Positions 9,138 to 18,576 of a DNA stretch of 64,000 bases are shown piece after piece. Numbering within the stretch: position 1 is the first letter of the stretch; each line of letters opens with the position of its first letter. The stretch is taken from positions 1,488,001-1,552,000 of the forward strand of contig NC_016450.1 in assembly GCF_000235365.1 (NCBI RefSeq), read 5' to 3'. Origin of the DNA: Eremothecium cymbalariae DBVPG#7215 (lineage: Eukaryota; Ascomycota; Saccharomycetes; Saccharomycetales; Saccharomycetaceae). The notes beneath the pieces were generated by a model. It made no database searches. It saw only the letters and a program-made list of their open reading frames with translations, and was not told where the DNA came from. Made by a program: the position numbers and the translations under genes.

Positions 9138-10400
9138 TCATTGGTACTTCTTGCCCGAGACGCGGGCTCCGACGCCCTTGCCGTTCACATTCCTGTACAT
9201 GTACACGCCTTTGGTGGTTTCGTCGTCCACGAACTGGCACGACCGAGCCGTTTTCCAAAGCGTTAGCCACATGTTCTCGTCTGAGGAGCGGTAGTGCTCT
9301 CCCATTACCTTGCGGATCGCAGCGGTAGCCTTGCGTGCATTGTAGAATGGAATCCTCGAACAATAGTGGTGCAGCACATGCGTCTCGATGATATCGTGGA
9401 AAAAATATGGCCCGATAAAGCCAAATTTCCTATCAATGGTACATGCGGCACCTTTGGCGAACGTCCATTCGCTAGAAGCATAGTGGGGCAAAGTCACGTC
9501 CGTGTGCTGTAAATAGGTAATGAAAACAAGCCAGTGATTTACCCACAGCCACATGCCAACCCAATGGATAAACAGTGACCACGCACCGTAGTTCAAGTAC
9601 CACACGCGCAATACCAACAACTGCGTCAAAATGCCGAGATCGGAGAGAACAATGTGAAACGCGTCTCTCGCCTCGAACAACGGAGAATATGGCCAGAAAT
9701 GGTTAGTGGTCCATTTGGACGCATTCGGATACGTCTGGCCCGTCACATTGGCCACCACGTACGCGTGCCAGCCACCCAGTTGTTGGCCAATCAACCCGAG
9801 TAGCGTCCTCACCGGCGAATCACCGCTGTGTTCTGCCAAATCACCCATAAACCCACGGCGCACCTTGAACTCTTCCGCTGTGGGCGGCAAAAAGACCATG
9901 TCCTTGGTCAAGTGGCCCGTAGCCTTGTGATGCTTTGAATGCGAGAATTTCCACGAAAAATAAGGAACAAGCAAAAACGAATGCAAAACCCAACCAACGA
10001 AATCATTCACCGATTTGTAGTCACTGAAAGCCCCATGCCCACATTCGTGGGCTAGAACCCAAAGGCCTGTCCCGAAAAGCCCTTGCAATACCGTATACAA
10101 AAACCAAAATGAAAACCGAACCACCATGTGTCTGTCACTGATATATTTCTCATACAAAACTTCTTGTGCCAAATACCCGATGCAAACCATGAAAAAGATA
10201 TCCCGAAGAACGTAGTACATCGACACCACCAAGTTCCGCTCATAACATTCTGGAGGAATAGCACCTAGAACCTCCTTAATTGTATAATCAGGAACCTTGA
10301 ATAGATCTCCATTAGTGTCAACTGCTACTTTGGGCTCGACCACCTCCGTGGTGGTAGTAGTATTGGATCCTGAACCGCCTCCGATTCTTGTAGCCGCCAT
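9138..10400 (-). CDS. FAD2: Membrane fatty acid desaturase, FAD2 type (delta-12, possibly omega-3)
   Basis: 420 residues, an ER membrane di-iron desaturase acting on acyl lipids. Three histidine boxes are present: HECGH at 118-122, HSKHH at 154-158 and HVLHH at 341-345, with paired hydrophobic segments between them. The protein ends KKYQ, which fits a KKxx dilysine ER-retrieval signal. The family makes linoleate from oleate (delta-12) or alpha-linolenate from linoleate (omega-3); sequence reading alone does not separate the two safely. S. cerevisiae lacks such a gene, whereas several pre-duplication yeasts have one. Here it sits between STP3 and KNH1, converging on STP3. The start ATG at 10400 gives a hydrophilic Ser/Thr-rich leader before the conserved PDYTIKEVL region. 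Confidence 0.9.
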   Translation of the reverse strand: MAATRIGGGSGSNTTTTTEVVEPKVAVDTNGDLFKVPDYTIKEVLGAIPPECYERNLVVSMYYVLRDIFFMVCIGYLAQEVLYEKYISDRHMVVRFSFWFLYTVLQGLFGTGLWVLAHECGHGAFSDYKSVNDFVGWVLHSFLLVPYFSWKFSHSKHHKATGHLTKDMVFLPPTAEEFKVRRGFMGDLAEHSGDSPVRTLLGLIGQQLGGWHAYVVANVTGQTYPNASKWTTNHFWPYSPLFEARDAFHIVLSDLGILTQLLVLRVWYLNYGAWSLFIHWVGMWLWVNHWLVFITYLQHTDVTLPHYASSEWTFAKGAACTIDRKFGFIGPYFFHDIIETHVLHHYCSRIPFYNARKATAAIRKVMGEHYRSSDENMWLTLWKTARSCQFVDDETTKGVYMYRNVNGKGVGARVSGKKYQ

Positions 10401-11704
10401 TCCTGCTCTTCTTAGATTCCCACTCCTATAATATATATATATAACAAAAATTGTATTCCAGTCTCTGCTTGCTACTCCTACAATTCCAAAATTTTACCAA
10501 CTACATGAATCGCTGTCTGTCGTCCTCTCTCTCCATTTCTCTCTTTTATAAAATATACTTGTGCTTTCAAAAAGAATCGCTTTTTCTAAAAAACGTTTAC
10601 GATCCAGCCGGTGCTCTAACAAACCTCCCTAGTACTTCTTATGCCATTTAACAAAATTACAGATCGGAAAAAAGTAAGAAAGGCTAATATAAAACCACAT
10701 AGAGACAACATAGAGACAATGTCTAACTGATAACAGTCGGAAGACGTAATCGTCGTATATGGTGGTCTGATATGAGTTAACGCCGGTTTACAACACAGTT
10801 TAGATAATCAACTGATTTTTTCCCTATAAATGCAGCATTATACAAGACGAAGATCCTAATTTCAAGAGATATAGCACGATCCAAGTAAAAAACGAGTTGC
10901 TTATGAATTGTCACGTGACACTATTAAGTGATTTTCCAGCAGGAGCAGCCATCTCTCGACCAAAAGCCGTTTTTTCATTGTCTTAAAAATCAAGGAAAAA
11001 AGAAACGCGCTGCGCCCTTCCATTTTCTTTTCTTTTCTTTTGGGCGCGTGTATAAACAAAAGAACAATAGGCATCTCGTCGGCGGTCTACGTAACTTTCT
11101 GTTGCAAAAAACAAGCGACGAAGACAAAGGGTTTGGCTTTTTTTCTCCCGAACTTCTATCTCGAGGCGGACGGAAAACGTGAAGTCTCGAGGGATAATAG
11201 AAAAAAGGAAAAGGGAATTGTTCGTTCTCGTTTTCTGCCCCGTTCGTCGCCTCTCGCTTGTGTCGTTGGTAACCGTAAATGATTGCTCGATGTGGTTTGC
11301 TTTTCTCTTATTGGAACTCTGTTGGTGAAGAGACTTTTTTGGTTTTCTTTTTGACACTTTACATCATGACGATAACATAAGAGAAATTTGGTTGTTGGGG
11401 CAACGGTGAAGACTGGACTCGCTCTATTATTTGTTCGAGACTCATATAAATAGATACCAGGTTAATTTGGACCATCGTAAAGAACGGTTAGAGTGTTTGA
11501 AGGACATTCAGGGAGATATTTGTTAGATAAAAAGGCGTAACACAGGGCGGTCAGGTCCAGTGGTAAGTTTGACGTTGTTAAGCAAGGTTACGAGAAAGAT
11601 ATATTGTTCATTCATTCATTTATCCTGACGGCAAGGGGTACGAGAGTTGGAAATTGTTACTTCGAAATAGCACATTTTTGTTGGCTATAGTACTATATGA
11701 AAGG
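10401..11704. other. Divergent promoter region, desaturase and KNH1
   Basis: 1,304 bases. A TATATATATATA run at 10432-10443 lies just upstream of the desaturase start. A GTCACGTGAC E-box-like palindrome lies near 10911-10920. Pyrimidine-rich tracts occur at 11025-11040 and 11325-11350. Reading frames of 80-120 codons here are low-complexity and overlapping, and I see no gene. Confidence 0.55.
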
Positions 11705-12544
11705 ATGAAGTTGGGTGGGGGGTTTTCAATATTGGTGGGGGTTTTTTTTGGTTTGGTGTTTTCCCCGGTGCTGAGTGATGTGGTGATTTCATCGCCGGCT
11801 GCAGGCAGTTCGTATGCCGTGTCTGGAGGTTCAGCGAGTATTGAGGTGGCGATTATTGATGATGGGACTTTCCCGACGCTTACGGATGCAGCACAATTCA
11901 TATTTGAATTATGTTATGGTGCATACAAGGAAAATCTTTGCCAAATCTCACTGATGTCGCAGACAGCGGCGCAATTTAGTGCTGCGAATTACAAGATCAG
12001 ATTGCCAGTGCAAAGTTCAATAGGTAGCAATGGCGATTATTACCTTAGAGTGATGATTCAGTTCACGGAAGGATCCTCTACTCACTATAGTTCTCGGTTC
12101 AGGTTGACGGGGATGACTGGTAACTTGCAAGTTGGGACTTTCCCTGATGAACCGGATCGCGATCCCGCTTATGATATTCGTTTTGGTATGCTTCCCAGCA
12201 GCGCTGTTAACTATGTTTCCCAAACTGGCCGCATTTTTGTTGCACCAATGCAACTACAACCGGGCTCCACTGTGACGGCTAAGACTTGGACGAGAAGATT
12301 TCCGACAAGCCAAGTGAGTTACTACACCACCAAAGGGCCCGTGCCTAGTCGTGTCTCTACGATAACACCGGGCTGGTCTTACACAATAGAATCTGGTGTG
12401 AACGCTGAAACGCCAGCTTTAATGCCAAAGGATAATGGGGGTTGGTACGAACCGGCACGACGCGTGTCGCTTAAGCCCCAAAAGGTGAATGTTCATAATA
12501 TGCGTAGAGCTTTGTTAAATGTACCTGTGGCGACTAACGTTTAG
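11705..12544 (+). CDS. KNH1: Secreted Kre9/Knh1-family protein for beta-1,6-glucan assembly
   Basis: 279 residues (Kre9 276, Knh1 268). The ATG at 11705 is chosen because it begins a clear signal peptide (MKLGGGFSILVGVFFGLVFS) with likely cleavage near residue 24; an upstream in-frame TTG at 11654 is not needed. The mature protein starts DVVISSP, the usual start of the Ig-like Kre9/Knh1 N-terminal domain, followed by the conserved Tyr/Ser-rich middle and a basic C-terminus (RRVSLKPQK). The family acts on beta-1,6-glucan in the secretory pathway and cell wall. Adjacency to LHP1 matches S. cerevisiae KNH1 rather than KRE9; whether a separate KRE9 exists elsewhere cannot be told here. Confidence 0.88.
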   Translation: MKLGGGFSILVGVFFGLVFSPVLSDVVISSPAAGSSYAVSGGSASIEVAIIDDGTFPTLTDAAQFIFELCYGAYKENLCQISLMSQTAAQFSAANYKIRLPVQSSIGSNGDYYLRVMIQFTEGSSTHYSSRFRLTGMTGNLQVGTFPDEPDRDPAYDIRFGMLPSSAVNYVSQTGRIFVAPMQLQPGSTVTAKTWTRRFPTSQVSYYTTKGPVPSRVSTITPGWSYTIESGVNAETPALMPKDNGGWYEPARRVSLKPQKVNVHNMRRALLNVPVATNV

Positions 12545-12960
12545 CGGACTCTAGTTAGAAATTGTATTATGGAAGGAAATTTTTGGGATCTACTTAGAAA
12601 AAATCAAGGGTATGTATGTATATATAGATTTTCCTATTATTTTATTACTATCGTTATTATATTATATATTTGGCTACTTTAAATGCTTTATAGAAAACTT
12701 GGGACCTGGCCTACCTCTTCTCTCCAGGAAAGTGCGTAACGCTTAGGGATCGTGTTGTTAGGATAAAAAGCCATTTATAAGACGCTCCTGGATACATATT
12801 AACAAGAAATAATAGATTTTTTTATAATATATTGCGTTAAAGCTTAAAAAGTCGGAGTAATGCGGAATCCGCAAGGCTATATATATAGCAGTGTACGCAG
12901 GAAGATTGTGGCAAACAAAAGAGAGAACTTCGAAATATGGTTAGCCCTCTTTTTCTCTCT
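12545..12960. other. Convergent intergenic region KNH1/LHP1
   Basis: 416 bases between converging 3' ends. It is AT-rich with TATATA-type elements near 12615-12670, suitable for 3'-end formation. No gene seen. Confidence 0.5.
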
Positions 12961-13794
12961 TTAATCAGAGACAACCGCCTCTTCATCTTCCTTTGAAGAC
13001 GGCTCCCCTTCGGTCTTGGCTACCTGTTCCCCTTCCACCTTTGCCTGGTTGGTACCCTCCTTTTCCTTCTTCGAATCCTTAAGCCTTGGCATATTCTTCC
13101 TGTGTCCAGTAAAGGATCTAGACCGCTGGCCGTTACCACCAAAATTCTTGCTGCGTGTCGCCTCTCTCTGAAGATCATACTGCTGCTTTGTGAGAACATC
13201 AAGTTTACGGTCCTGGAAAGATAAAGCATCATCTTTACCATATACCTCAAAGAACTGCTTACAATCAGCACTGTTGGAAAACTCAATCATAACGGTACCG
13301 TTGAATTTCTTCTTGTGGTCCCTCTTTAATCTAACTTGTTGGATAGATGCAGAGCAAGATTCCAGGCCGCAAAAAAATTTCTCCATCTCCTCCTGTAAAG
13401 CTAACTTATCCTCGTTTTGGATACTATCCTTGTCGTCATCTAACCGGGGGAAGTTCATAACTGCCAAAGTACGCTCACTCCTCACCTTCTTGTGCTCTAG
13501 GTTCAACGGAACTCTTCTCTTGACATTCTCCCCATCTGCACTAACTTCTAATACAGTAGACTTACGCAAAGTTTTCACCACCTCATCAACTGGCCTAAAC
13601 TTCTTCATCCTATTGAAACTCGCAACAGTCGTAATTGGAACCCATCCCTCATTCTTCTCTGCCGTACTTCTCAAAAATTTGTCGAATGGAAAATTGTATT
13701 CACTGAAATAAAACTCGACCTGCTTTAAACATTGCTTCTCTACCTCTGGAGTAAACTCAATTGGCACATAAGACTCACGGCGATTCTCCGACAT
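12961..13794 (-). CDS. LHP1: La-motif RNA-binding protein
   Basis: 277 residues, nearly equal to S. cerevisiae Lhp1 (275). A La motif occupies about residues 14-95 ([22 protein letters not shown], with [20 protein letters not shown]). An RRM follows at about 108-205, and the C-terminus is rich in Lys, Arg, Ser and Glu with likely nuclear localisation signals. The protein binds the UUU-OH ends of new Pol III transcripts and protects pre-tRNAs, including the intron-containing type found in this window. It lies tail-to-tail with KNH1, as expected from S. cerevisiae. Confidence 0.95.
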   Translation of the reverse strand: MSENRRESYVPIEFTPEVEKQCLKQVEFYFSEYNFPFDKFLRSTAEKNEGWVPITTVASFNRMKKFRPVDEVVKTLRKSTVLEVSADGENVKRRVPLNLEHKKVRSERTLAVMNFPRLDDDKDSIQNEDKLALQEEMEKFFCGLESCSASIQQVRLKRDHKKKFNGTVMIEFSNSADCKQFFEVYGKDDALSFQDRKLDVLTKQQYDLQREATRSKNFGGNGQRSRSFTGHRKNMPRLKDSKKEKEGTNQAKVEGEQVAKTEGEPSSKEDEEAVVSD

Positions 13795-14077
13795 TACTAT
13801 ATAATCTCTCCAACACTAATTTTTGTTTCAATGATCTGCTAGCGACTTCCAAACGTCCTCAACGTTAACAATTTTTTATCAAAGACCCCATCCCACATCA
13901 AACTTCGTCCAACTTACAAGAGCAATTTCTTTTTTTTTCACCATTTTTCCAAAAGTGCGAGAATGTGCATTTTGGAAAATTGAGATCCTTTCTTTCATAA
14001 CAAAACCCATCACCACCACCAGCATCACCATCCCAACCAAAACTGGAAGATTCAAGGTTTGCTTACGGGCAACTAGA

Positions 14078-14749
14078 CTAATTCTTGTCCTGGGTGAACA
14101 CTAGGACACTATCCATTGCTTTTAAATATGAATAGTCCAGTCTAGTAGGCCAGGGACCTTTTATTTCAGAAGGTCTGGTTGGATATGTATTATCAACACC
14201 TTCGTAATACTCTATGCCGTATCCAAACGTGACCACGGCACAGCCTAAGGTAGCATGCAAAGTCTCCAATAGCTTGCGCAAAGTCTCTAGTGAGGCGTTT
14301 TCTTGAAAGTAATACGCAGATAGGTTATCTAATATGACAGTCTTCAATGGAGCATCCAAGGATGCATGTATGTCACATCTGCTGCGAAGAGCAAGGTCTG
14401 GTGATTCGCAAAGTTGAGCTAGAAACCCAACAAGTCCAGAAAATTGAAGAATGCTGGGGTTGTTGAGATAGTGAACTTGCGATTCGGATTTATGAGGGAG
14501 CATACGAGACCATATTGAAATAGCATCGATCACCAGAACGGTTGCAGGATCGTTTTGGTCGAGTAGTTGTCGAAGAAAGGATGCTTTCCAACGATCTAGT
14601 AATCCCATGGATTTTTCAACGATGTGAAGAAACCTGACGGGTTTCCTTTTGTCGTCAACAGATAGTTCCGGAAGCCAGTTCAATGTGTATAAATGTGGTT
14701 TCAGGAACCTATCCAAGGGATATACCTTGCATCTGTAGACTATATCCAT
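14078..14749 (-). CDS. PSY3: Shu complex subunit Psy3, Rad51-paralogue fold
   Basis: 223 residues (S. cerevisiae Psy3 242). The start (KVYPLDRFL), the central LVIDAISIWSR and the later IDNLSAYYF stretch line up with Psy3 (IYPLSNFI, IIDIVSIWSQ, VIDNLSFLNF). Psy3 pairs with Csm2 in the Shu complex, which helps Rad51 in error-free damage tolerance. No Walker A motif is visible, as expected for this degenerate RecA-like subunit. Similarity is moderate, so the call rests partly on its place between the LHP1/SLC1 and FBP1 markers. Confidence 0.8.
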   Translation of the reverse strand: MDIVYRCKVYPLDRFLKPHLYTLNWLPELSVDDKRKPVRFLHIVEKSMGLLDRWKASFLRQLLDQNDPATVLVIDAISIWSRMLPHKSESQVHYLNNPSILQFSGLVGFLAQLCESPDLALRSRCDIHASLDAPLKTVILDNLSAYYFQENASLETLRKLLETLHATLGCAVVTFGYGIEYYEGVDNTYPTRPSEIKGPWPTRLDYSYLKAMDSVLVFTQDKN

Positions 14750-15106
14750 GGGTGCCGGCTGTTTGGCATGCGTATGGCAGGCGGAATATTGTTGTTACAG
14801 AGGGAGAACCTTATGGGACGTTATATAAGGAAGGGCTGGCTCGCCTTTTTTCCTTTGGAGTTTAAACTGCGTTACCAACAACTGTATTAGTATTTGTTGG
14901 TGACGGAAAACAAGTATTAATAATAGTATAGACAGGAGATTTGGGGGGCACAAAGGAGGCTACACTAGTGAAGTTAGATTATTTTACTGACCAGTGAAAA
15001 ATACGAGATTCTTCTTCTAACAACCCGTTACTATCGATTTTTGTTGAATTTTTTTAGCTGGAGAAGGTTTTTGGTTGCTTTTAGGTTCCATTATATAGAG
15101 ATAGGC
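14750..15106. other. Divergent promoter PSY3/SLC1
   Basis: 357 bases shared by divergent PSY3 and SLC1. A GGTTATTG-free, mixed-composition region with a TATATAAGG at 14822-14830 near PSY3; no RNA gene or repeat seen. Confidence 0.4.
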
Positions 15107-15964
15107 ATGGGGTTCTTTAGTAAGTTAAGCTTCTATGCCAAATCTGTTCTGGCAGTTGTTTTGTTATCATCATGTTCTCTCTATGGTGTGGTGGCAGCAG
15201 TTCTTCTATCTCTGGTGGGTAAACGGCGCCTAGCCCAGTGGACTACTGCTCGAGCATTTAATTACATTGTTGGGCCTGCTATTGGGGTTAATGTCAAGGT
15301 TATTAATGCTGATAAGATTAAAGTGCCCGCTGTTTTTGTGTCAAATCATCAATCCGAGCTTGATATTTTAGTATTGGGTAAGATCTTCGTTCCCGGCTGT
15401 ACTGTGACGGCTAAGGAGTCGTTAAAATGGGTTCCGTTGTTGGGTTGGTTCATGTATTTGAGCGGTACCGTGTTTTTGAATAGGTCCAATAGAGAGAAAA
15501 GTGTGGGGACCTTGAAATCTGCCTTGGAGAGTCTTAAAAGAGATAAGAGAGCTCTTTGGATTTACCCAGAGGGGACAAGATCCTATTCTACTAAGTTGAA
15601 AATGCTTCCGTTCAAAAAAGGAGCATTCCACTTAGCACAGCAAGCTCAGATTCCTATCATTCCAGTTGTTGTTTCAAATACCAGTACGTTGTTCTGCCCC
15701 AAACTTGGTATTTTTAATAGCGGTGTAATGACATGTAAGGTCTTGGATCCTATTTCTACGCAAGATTTGAAGAAGGAGGATATTGGTGAATTAGTAGAGG
15801 ATGTATATCAATTGATGCAAACCGAGTATGAAAATATGGGTTATTCTGAAGCTGTTCCCGGCAGCGAGTTGCCTCCAGATGCACAAAGCCAGTTACACCC
15901 TTGCAGCAGTGGGGAGTCTGAAGACTTTAAAGAAATTGATGAGACTACGAGCTTACTCCAGTAA
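15107..15964 (+). CDS. SLC1: 1-acyl-sn-glycerol-3-phosphate acyltransferase
   Basis: 285 residues (S. cerevisiae Slc1 303). The ATG at 15107 precedes a hydrophobic N-terminal anchor (FFSKLSFYAKSVLAVVLL); an in-frame TTG at 15041 is ignored. The acyltransferase NHx4D motif is NHQSELD, with H81 and D86, and the phosphate-binding EGTRSYS block follows. The enzyme makes phosphatidic acid from lysophosphatidic acid in the ER and lipid droplets. Gene order (LHP1, SLC1, PBP4, MCH1) follows S. cerevisiae chromosome IV with PSY3 and FBP1 interleaved. Confidence 0.94.
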   Translation: MGFFSKLSFYAKSVLAVVLLSSCSLYGVVAAVLLSLVGKRRLAQWTTARAFNYIVGPAIGVNVKVINADKIKVPAVFVSNHQSELDILVLGKIFVPGCTVTAKESLKWVPLLGWFMYLSGTVFLNRSNREKSVGTLKSALESLKRDKRALWIYPEGTRSYSTKLKMLPFKKGAFHLAQQAQIPIIPVVVSNTSTLFCPKLGIFNSGVMTCKVLDPISTQDLKKEDIGELVEDVYQLMQTEYENMGYSEAVPGSELPPDAQSQLHPCSSGESEDFKEIDETTSLLQ

Positions 15965-16035
15965 GTGATGTTTTAAATGAGTGAATACAATTTTGTAAAC
16001 AAAAAATAACAGTATAAGTGAACTATATGTATATG

Positions 16036-16081
16036 CATCTCTATATATGTATATATACACATGTATTTATATATAGAGATG
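16036..16081. terminator. Hairpin between converging SLC1 and FBP1
   Basis: CATCTCTATATA at 16036-16047 pairs perfectly with TATATAGAGATG at 16070-16081 around a TA-rich 22-base loop. It lies in the 215-bp space between the two stop codons, and TATATA elements in both directions suit 3'-end processing. A role in termination is inference. Confidence 0.5.
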
Positions 16082-16179
16082 TAAGTTGCGCATTGCCTAC
16101 TCCAAAACGAGGAGTATGGGTATGTAGCTAGCCGCATAACGGCCAAAACAATGTTGGCTGCCCGTTCTTGGGAAGACTT

Positions 16180-17214
16180 TCACAACTTGCCAATGTGCTC
16201 CAGGTACTTATTAACTTCCTTTGTGGAACCTAGCCAAATTGAGGTTTTGTCATGAATGTGCTCGGGAGTCAGATCAAGAATACGCTCGCCTTTGTCGTTA
16301 ACGGCTTTCCCTCCCGCTTGTTCGATCAGATAAGCCATGGGGAATGCTTCGTATAGTAGCCTCAATTTACCGCAAGGATTCTTCCTGTCGCACGGGTAAG
16401 AGAACAGCCCGCCGTATAACAAAGTACGGTGCACATCTCCCACCATTGACCCAATGTACCGCGCTGAGTAAGGCTTTTCACACTTCTTCAACGACTCAAT
16501 GAATCCACGGATCGCCTCCACCCAATACACACTATTCCCCTCGTTAATCGAATAAATGTTCTTCGAATCAGGCATCCTCAAATCACGGTAAGTAAGAATA
16601 AACTCACCCAAATTGGTATCCAACGTAAACCCATTGACGCCATTGCCAGTAGTCAACATCACGTGTGTTGAGGCACCATACATCGCATAACATGCTGCCA
16701 CAATCTCACGTCCACAACGGAGCACATCCTTAATAGTCCCGCTGGAATCAGGTGTCAATTTAAATATAGAAACAATCGTCCCCACAGATACACCTGCATC
16801 CAAATTAGACGAGCCATCAATTGGATCACAACAAACAGCATAAGTGCCCCCCGTCTCCGGGAAAACAATCAAATCTTCCTGCTCCTCTGACACAAGCACC
16901 TTCACATTCCCACTAGCCTTCATCGCATTTAAGAATATTTCGTCCCCAAGCACATCTAACTTCTTTTGCTCATCGCCTGTAGCATTCGACGCGCCTGCAA
17001 GCCCTATCAGATTCACCAACTCGGCCCGTCTAATAGTCTGCGATATGAACTTAAATGCAAACGACAATGAATTGAGTAATAAATTAAACTCTCCCGTCGC
17101 GTTCTTCGCAGAAGCCCGCTGTGATTCCAAAATGAACCGTGAGAGCGTAATTATATCTGTATCAATGGACTCCGAAGACGAATCCCCTCTGTTTGCACTA
17201 GTAGCTGGAGACAT
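16180..17214 (-). CDS. FBP1: Fructose-1,6-bisphosphatase
   Basis: 344 residues (S. cerevisiae 348); the gluconeogenic enzyme that hydrolyses fructose-1,6-bisphosphate in the cytosol. The metal-binding DPIDGSSNLD is at 130-139, and the N-terminal FDTD-like block (IDTDIITLSRFI) and C-terminal EAFPMAYLIEQAGGKA are intact. The start is well fixed: an in-frame stop lies four codons upstream. The N-terminus reads MSPATS, so residue 2 is Ser and Pro is at 3. S. cerevisiae Fbp1 begins MPTL, and its Pro-2 is the degron read by the GID ubiquitin ligase. The RRDS phosphorylation site is also reduced to RGDS. Glucose-induced degradation may therefore differ. SLC1 is tail-to-tail on one side; PBP4 is divergent on the other. 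Confidence 0.96.
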   Translation of the reverse strand: MSPATSANRGDSSSESIDTDIITLSRFILESQRASAKNATGEFNLLLNSLSFAFKFISQTIRRAELVNLIGLAGASNATGDEQKKLDVLGDEIFLNAMKASGNVKVLVSEEQEDLIVFPETGGTYAVCCDPIDGSSNLDAGVSVGTIVSIFKLTPDSSGTIKDVLRCGREIVAACYAMYGASTHVMLTTGNGVNGFTLDTNLGEFILTYRDLRMPDSKNIYSINEGNSVYWVEAIRGFIESLKKCEKPYSARYIGSMVGDVHRTLLYGGLFSYPCDRKNPCGKLRLLYEAFPMAYLIEQAGGKAVNDKGERILDLTPEHIHDKTSIWLGSTKEVNKYLEHIGKL

Positions 17215-18036
17215 TTGTTCTTTCTAGACAATATAGCGACTAATGCTTGTGGACTATAACCGACCTAGATAGAATATGATCGATCTTTCAAACCCACCAG
17301 ACTAAAACCCAAATATAATATGCTACACACTGTACTACAATAACAAGAATATGCACACGCACATATATATATACTGCCCACGTTTCTCCTGATCGTCGGT
17401 GTGAACCTACACACCCAATGAAACCCTTCTAAGGCCTATCTCCTATCGTAAACTATTGCTTCTCGCTACAGTAGAGAGGCAACCACCCTCAGGCGGTCGC
17501 CAAGCGGTGGGGTATCCTCATTAGGGAGCCGAAGGCATCCGTCTCGATGGAAGCAAATGTCCCTGCCACCCTCCAGGCTCGAGACCAATTTAATCATGCG
17601 CCCCGGCGTATCTCAAACCTCGAGAATTCCTCGAGAAGGGAGAGGGCCCGGGGATCCGGAGGTACCGTCTGGTCCCGTGACCGGTATTTCCATCCGGCGC
17701 AAGAGGTTCCGAAGTTATGATTACGCAAGCACAACGATCGGCAGTGATCCGCGTCACGTGATCCGCGTCACGTGATACAGTTTCCGGTTTCCGGTTCGTT
17801 CTCATCATCTCTAATAATGTCCCCGCCGTGATGTTTCTATGTACAAAGGATTAACAAGTTCAAATAATAACTGAAGCCAACTTGAGCAAGCTTACAGAGG
17901 TCACGGGGTTCGGAGAGCGGTTGCCACATCAACTGTAGCAACAGCAGCAGGGCTTCAAGTATCGGCTGCATAGGTATATATAATACTGGAAAAGGGTTTT
18001 CTTTTTCTCTTCATTTTACAAAAAATAAGCACAATT
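17215..18036. other. Divergent promoter FBP1/PBP4
   Basis: 822 bases. The FBP1-proximal part is AT-rich; 17470-17780 is GC-rich with three CTCGAG palindromes (17578-17583, 17619-17624, 17630-17635) and a tandem pair of TCACGTGA sites (listed separately). I looked for a Cat8/Sip4 CSRE expected for FBP1 and found no convincing match. A TATATATAAT lies near 17975, about 60 bp before the PBP4 start. Confidence 0.55.
17744..17775. promoter_or_regulatory. Tandem 14-bp repeat making two TCACGTGA sites
   Basis: GTGATCCGCGTCAC occurs twice head to tail (17744-17757, 17758-17771) and is followed by GTGAT. The junctions make two perfect TCACGTGA palindromes at 17754-17761 and 17768-17775, exactly 14 bp apart. 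TCACGTGA is the best-known Cbf1 type of E-box. The pair lies about 260 bp upstream of PBP4 and 530 bp upstream of FBP1; which gene it serves is unknown. Confidence 0.6.
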
Positions 18037-18576
18037 ATGGTACAGGTACCACCCAGACCAAAGTTGACTGGATGGGCAGCAGCAGCGTCAGCAAAGAGGT
18101 ATTCGGTGGCAACCCCGTCTGCAAGGACAACGGGAGGTACAAGTAGCAAGCATAGCAAGAACCATAATGGTGGCAATGGGAGCAGTTATGGTGGTGGAGG
18201 TGGGGGCGGTGGTCACAACAGCCTAAATGCAACGATGTCGTCGTCATCGTCATCTGGTTCAGCGGCTTCGCTGGTGGCTACAGGAACGGGACCGGCGACT
18301 GAACAAGATTCGATAGGAGCTTCTAATCTTCCTGGTAAGGATGACAAGGATACGAAGGACTGCAAGGAGAAGAAGGCACGTAAGACTCAGCGGGCGTCGT
18401 TCAATGCTCAGGAAGTAGAGACATTCTTGCAGGAGCATTTTAAACAGCATGCGAGAATTGCGTCTGAGTATTCGGCGACTTCACGTTCTGTTTCTTGGGA
18501 TACAAATACTTCGAGCAAGTGGAAGTCCAAGCGATACGGCTGTCTAACTGAAGTAGCCAGGGCGTTGAGGTCCTAG
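18037..18576 (+). CDS. PBP4: Pbp4-like protein
   Basis: 179 residues (S. cerevisiae Pbp4 185). Two short conserved blocks identify it: an N-terminal PKLTGWAAAASA (PKLTGWAQAAAKA in Pbp4) and a C-terminal KRYGCLTEVARALRS (KKYGCLSDIAKVLRN). The middle is low-complexity Ser, Gly and Thr, including a run of eight glycines at about 53-60. Pbp4 binds the Pab1-interacting protein Pbp1; its molecular role is not established. The position between SLC1/FBP1 and MCH1 matches S. cerevisiae chromosome IV. Confidence 0.87.
   Translation: MVQVPPRPKLTGWAAAASAKRYSVATPSARTTGGTSSKHSKNHNGGNGSSYGGGGGGGGHNSLNATMSSSSSSGSAASLVATGTGPATEQDSIGASNLPGKDDKDTKDCKEKKARKTQRASFNAQEVETFLQEHFKQHARIASEYSATSRSVSWDTNTSSKWKSKRYGCLTEVARALRS

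Noticed and set aside
10928..11357. Frames of 80-124 codons in the desaturase-KNH1 promoter region
   Set aside because: Overlapping on both strands, rich in Lys/Arg/Phe from homopurine and homopyrimidine DNA, and without any family resemblance.
17521..17700. Carbon-source response element (Cat8/Sip4) for FBP1
   Set aside because: Only partial matches such as TCCATC...CGG with wrong spacing were found; not enough to annotate.
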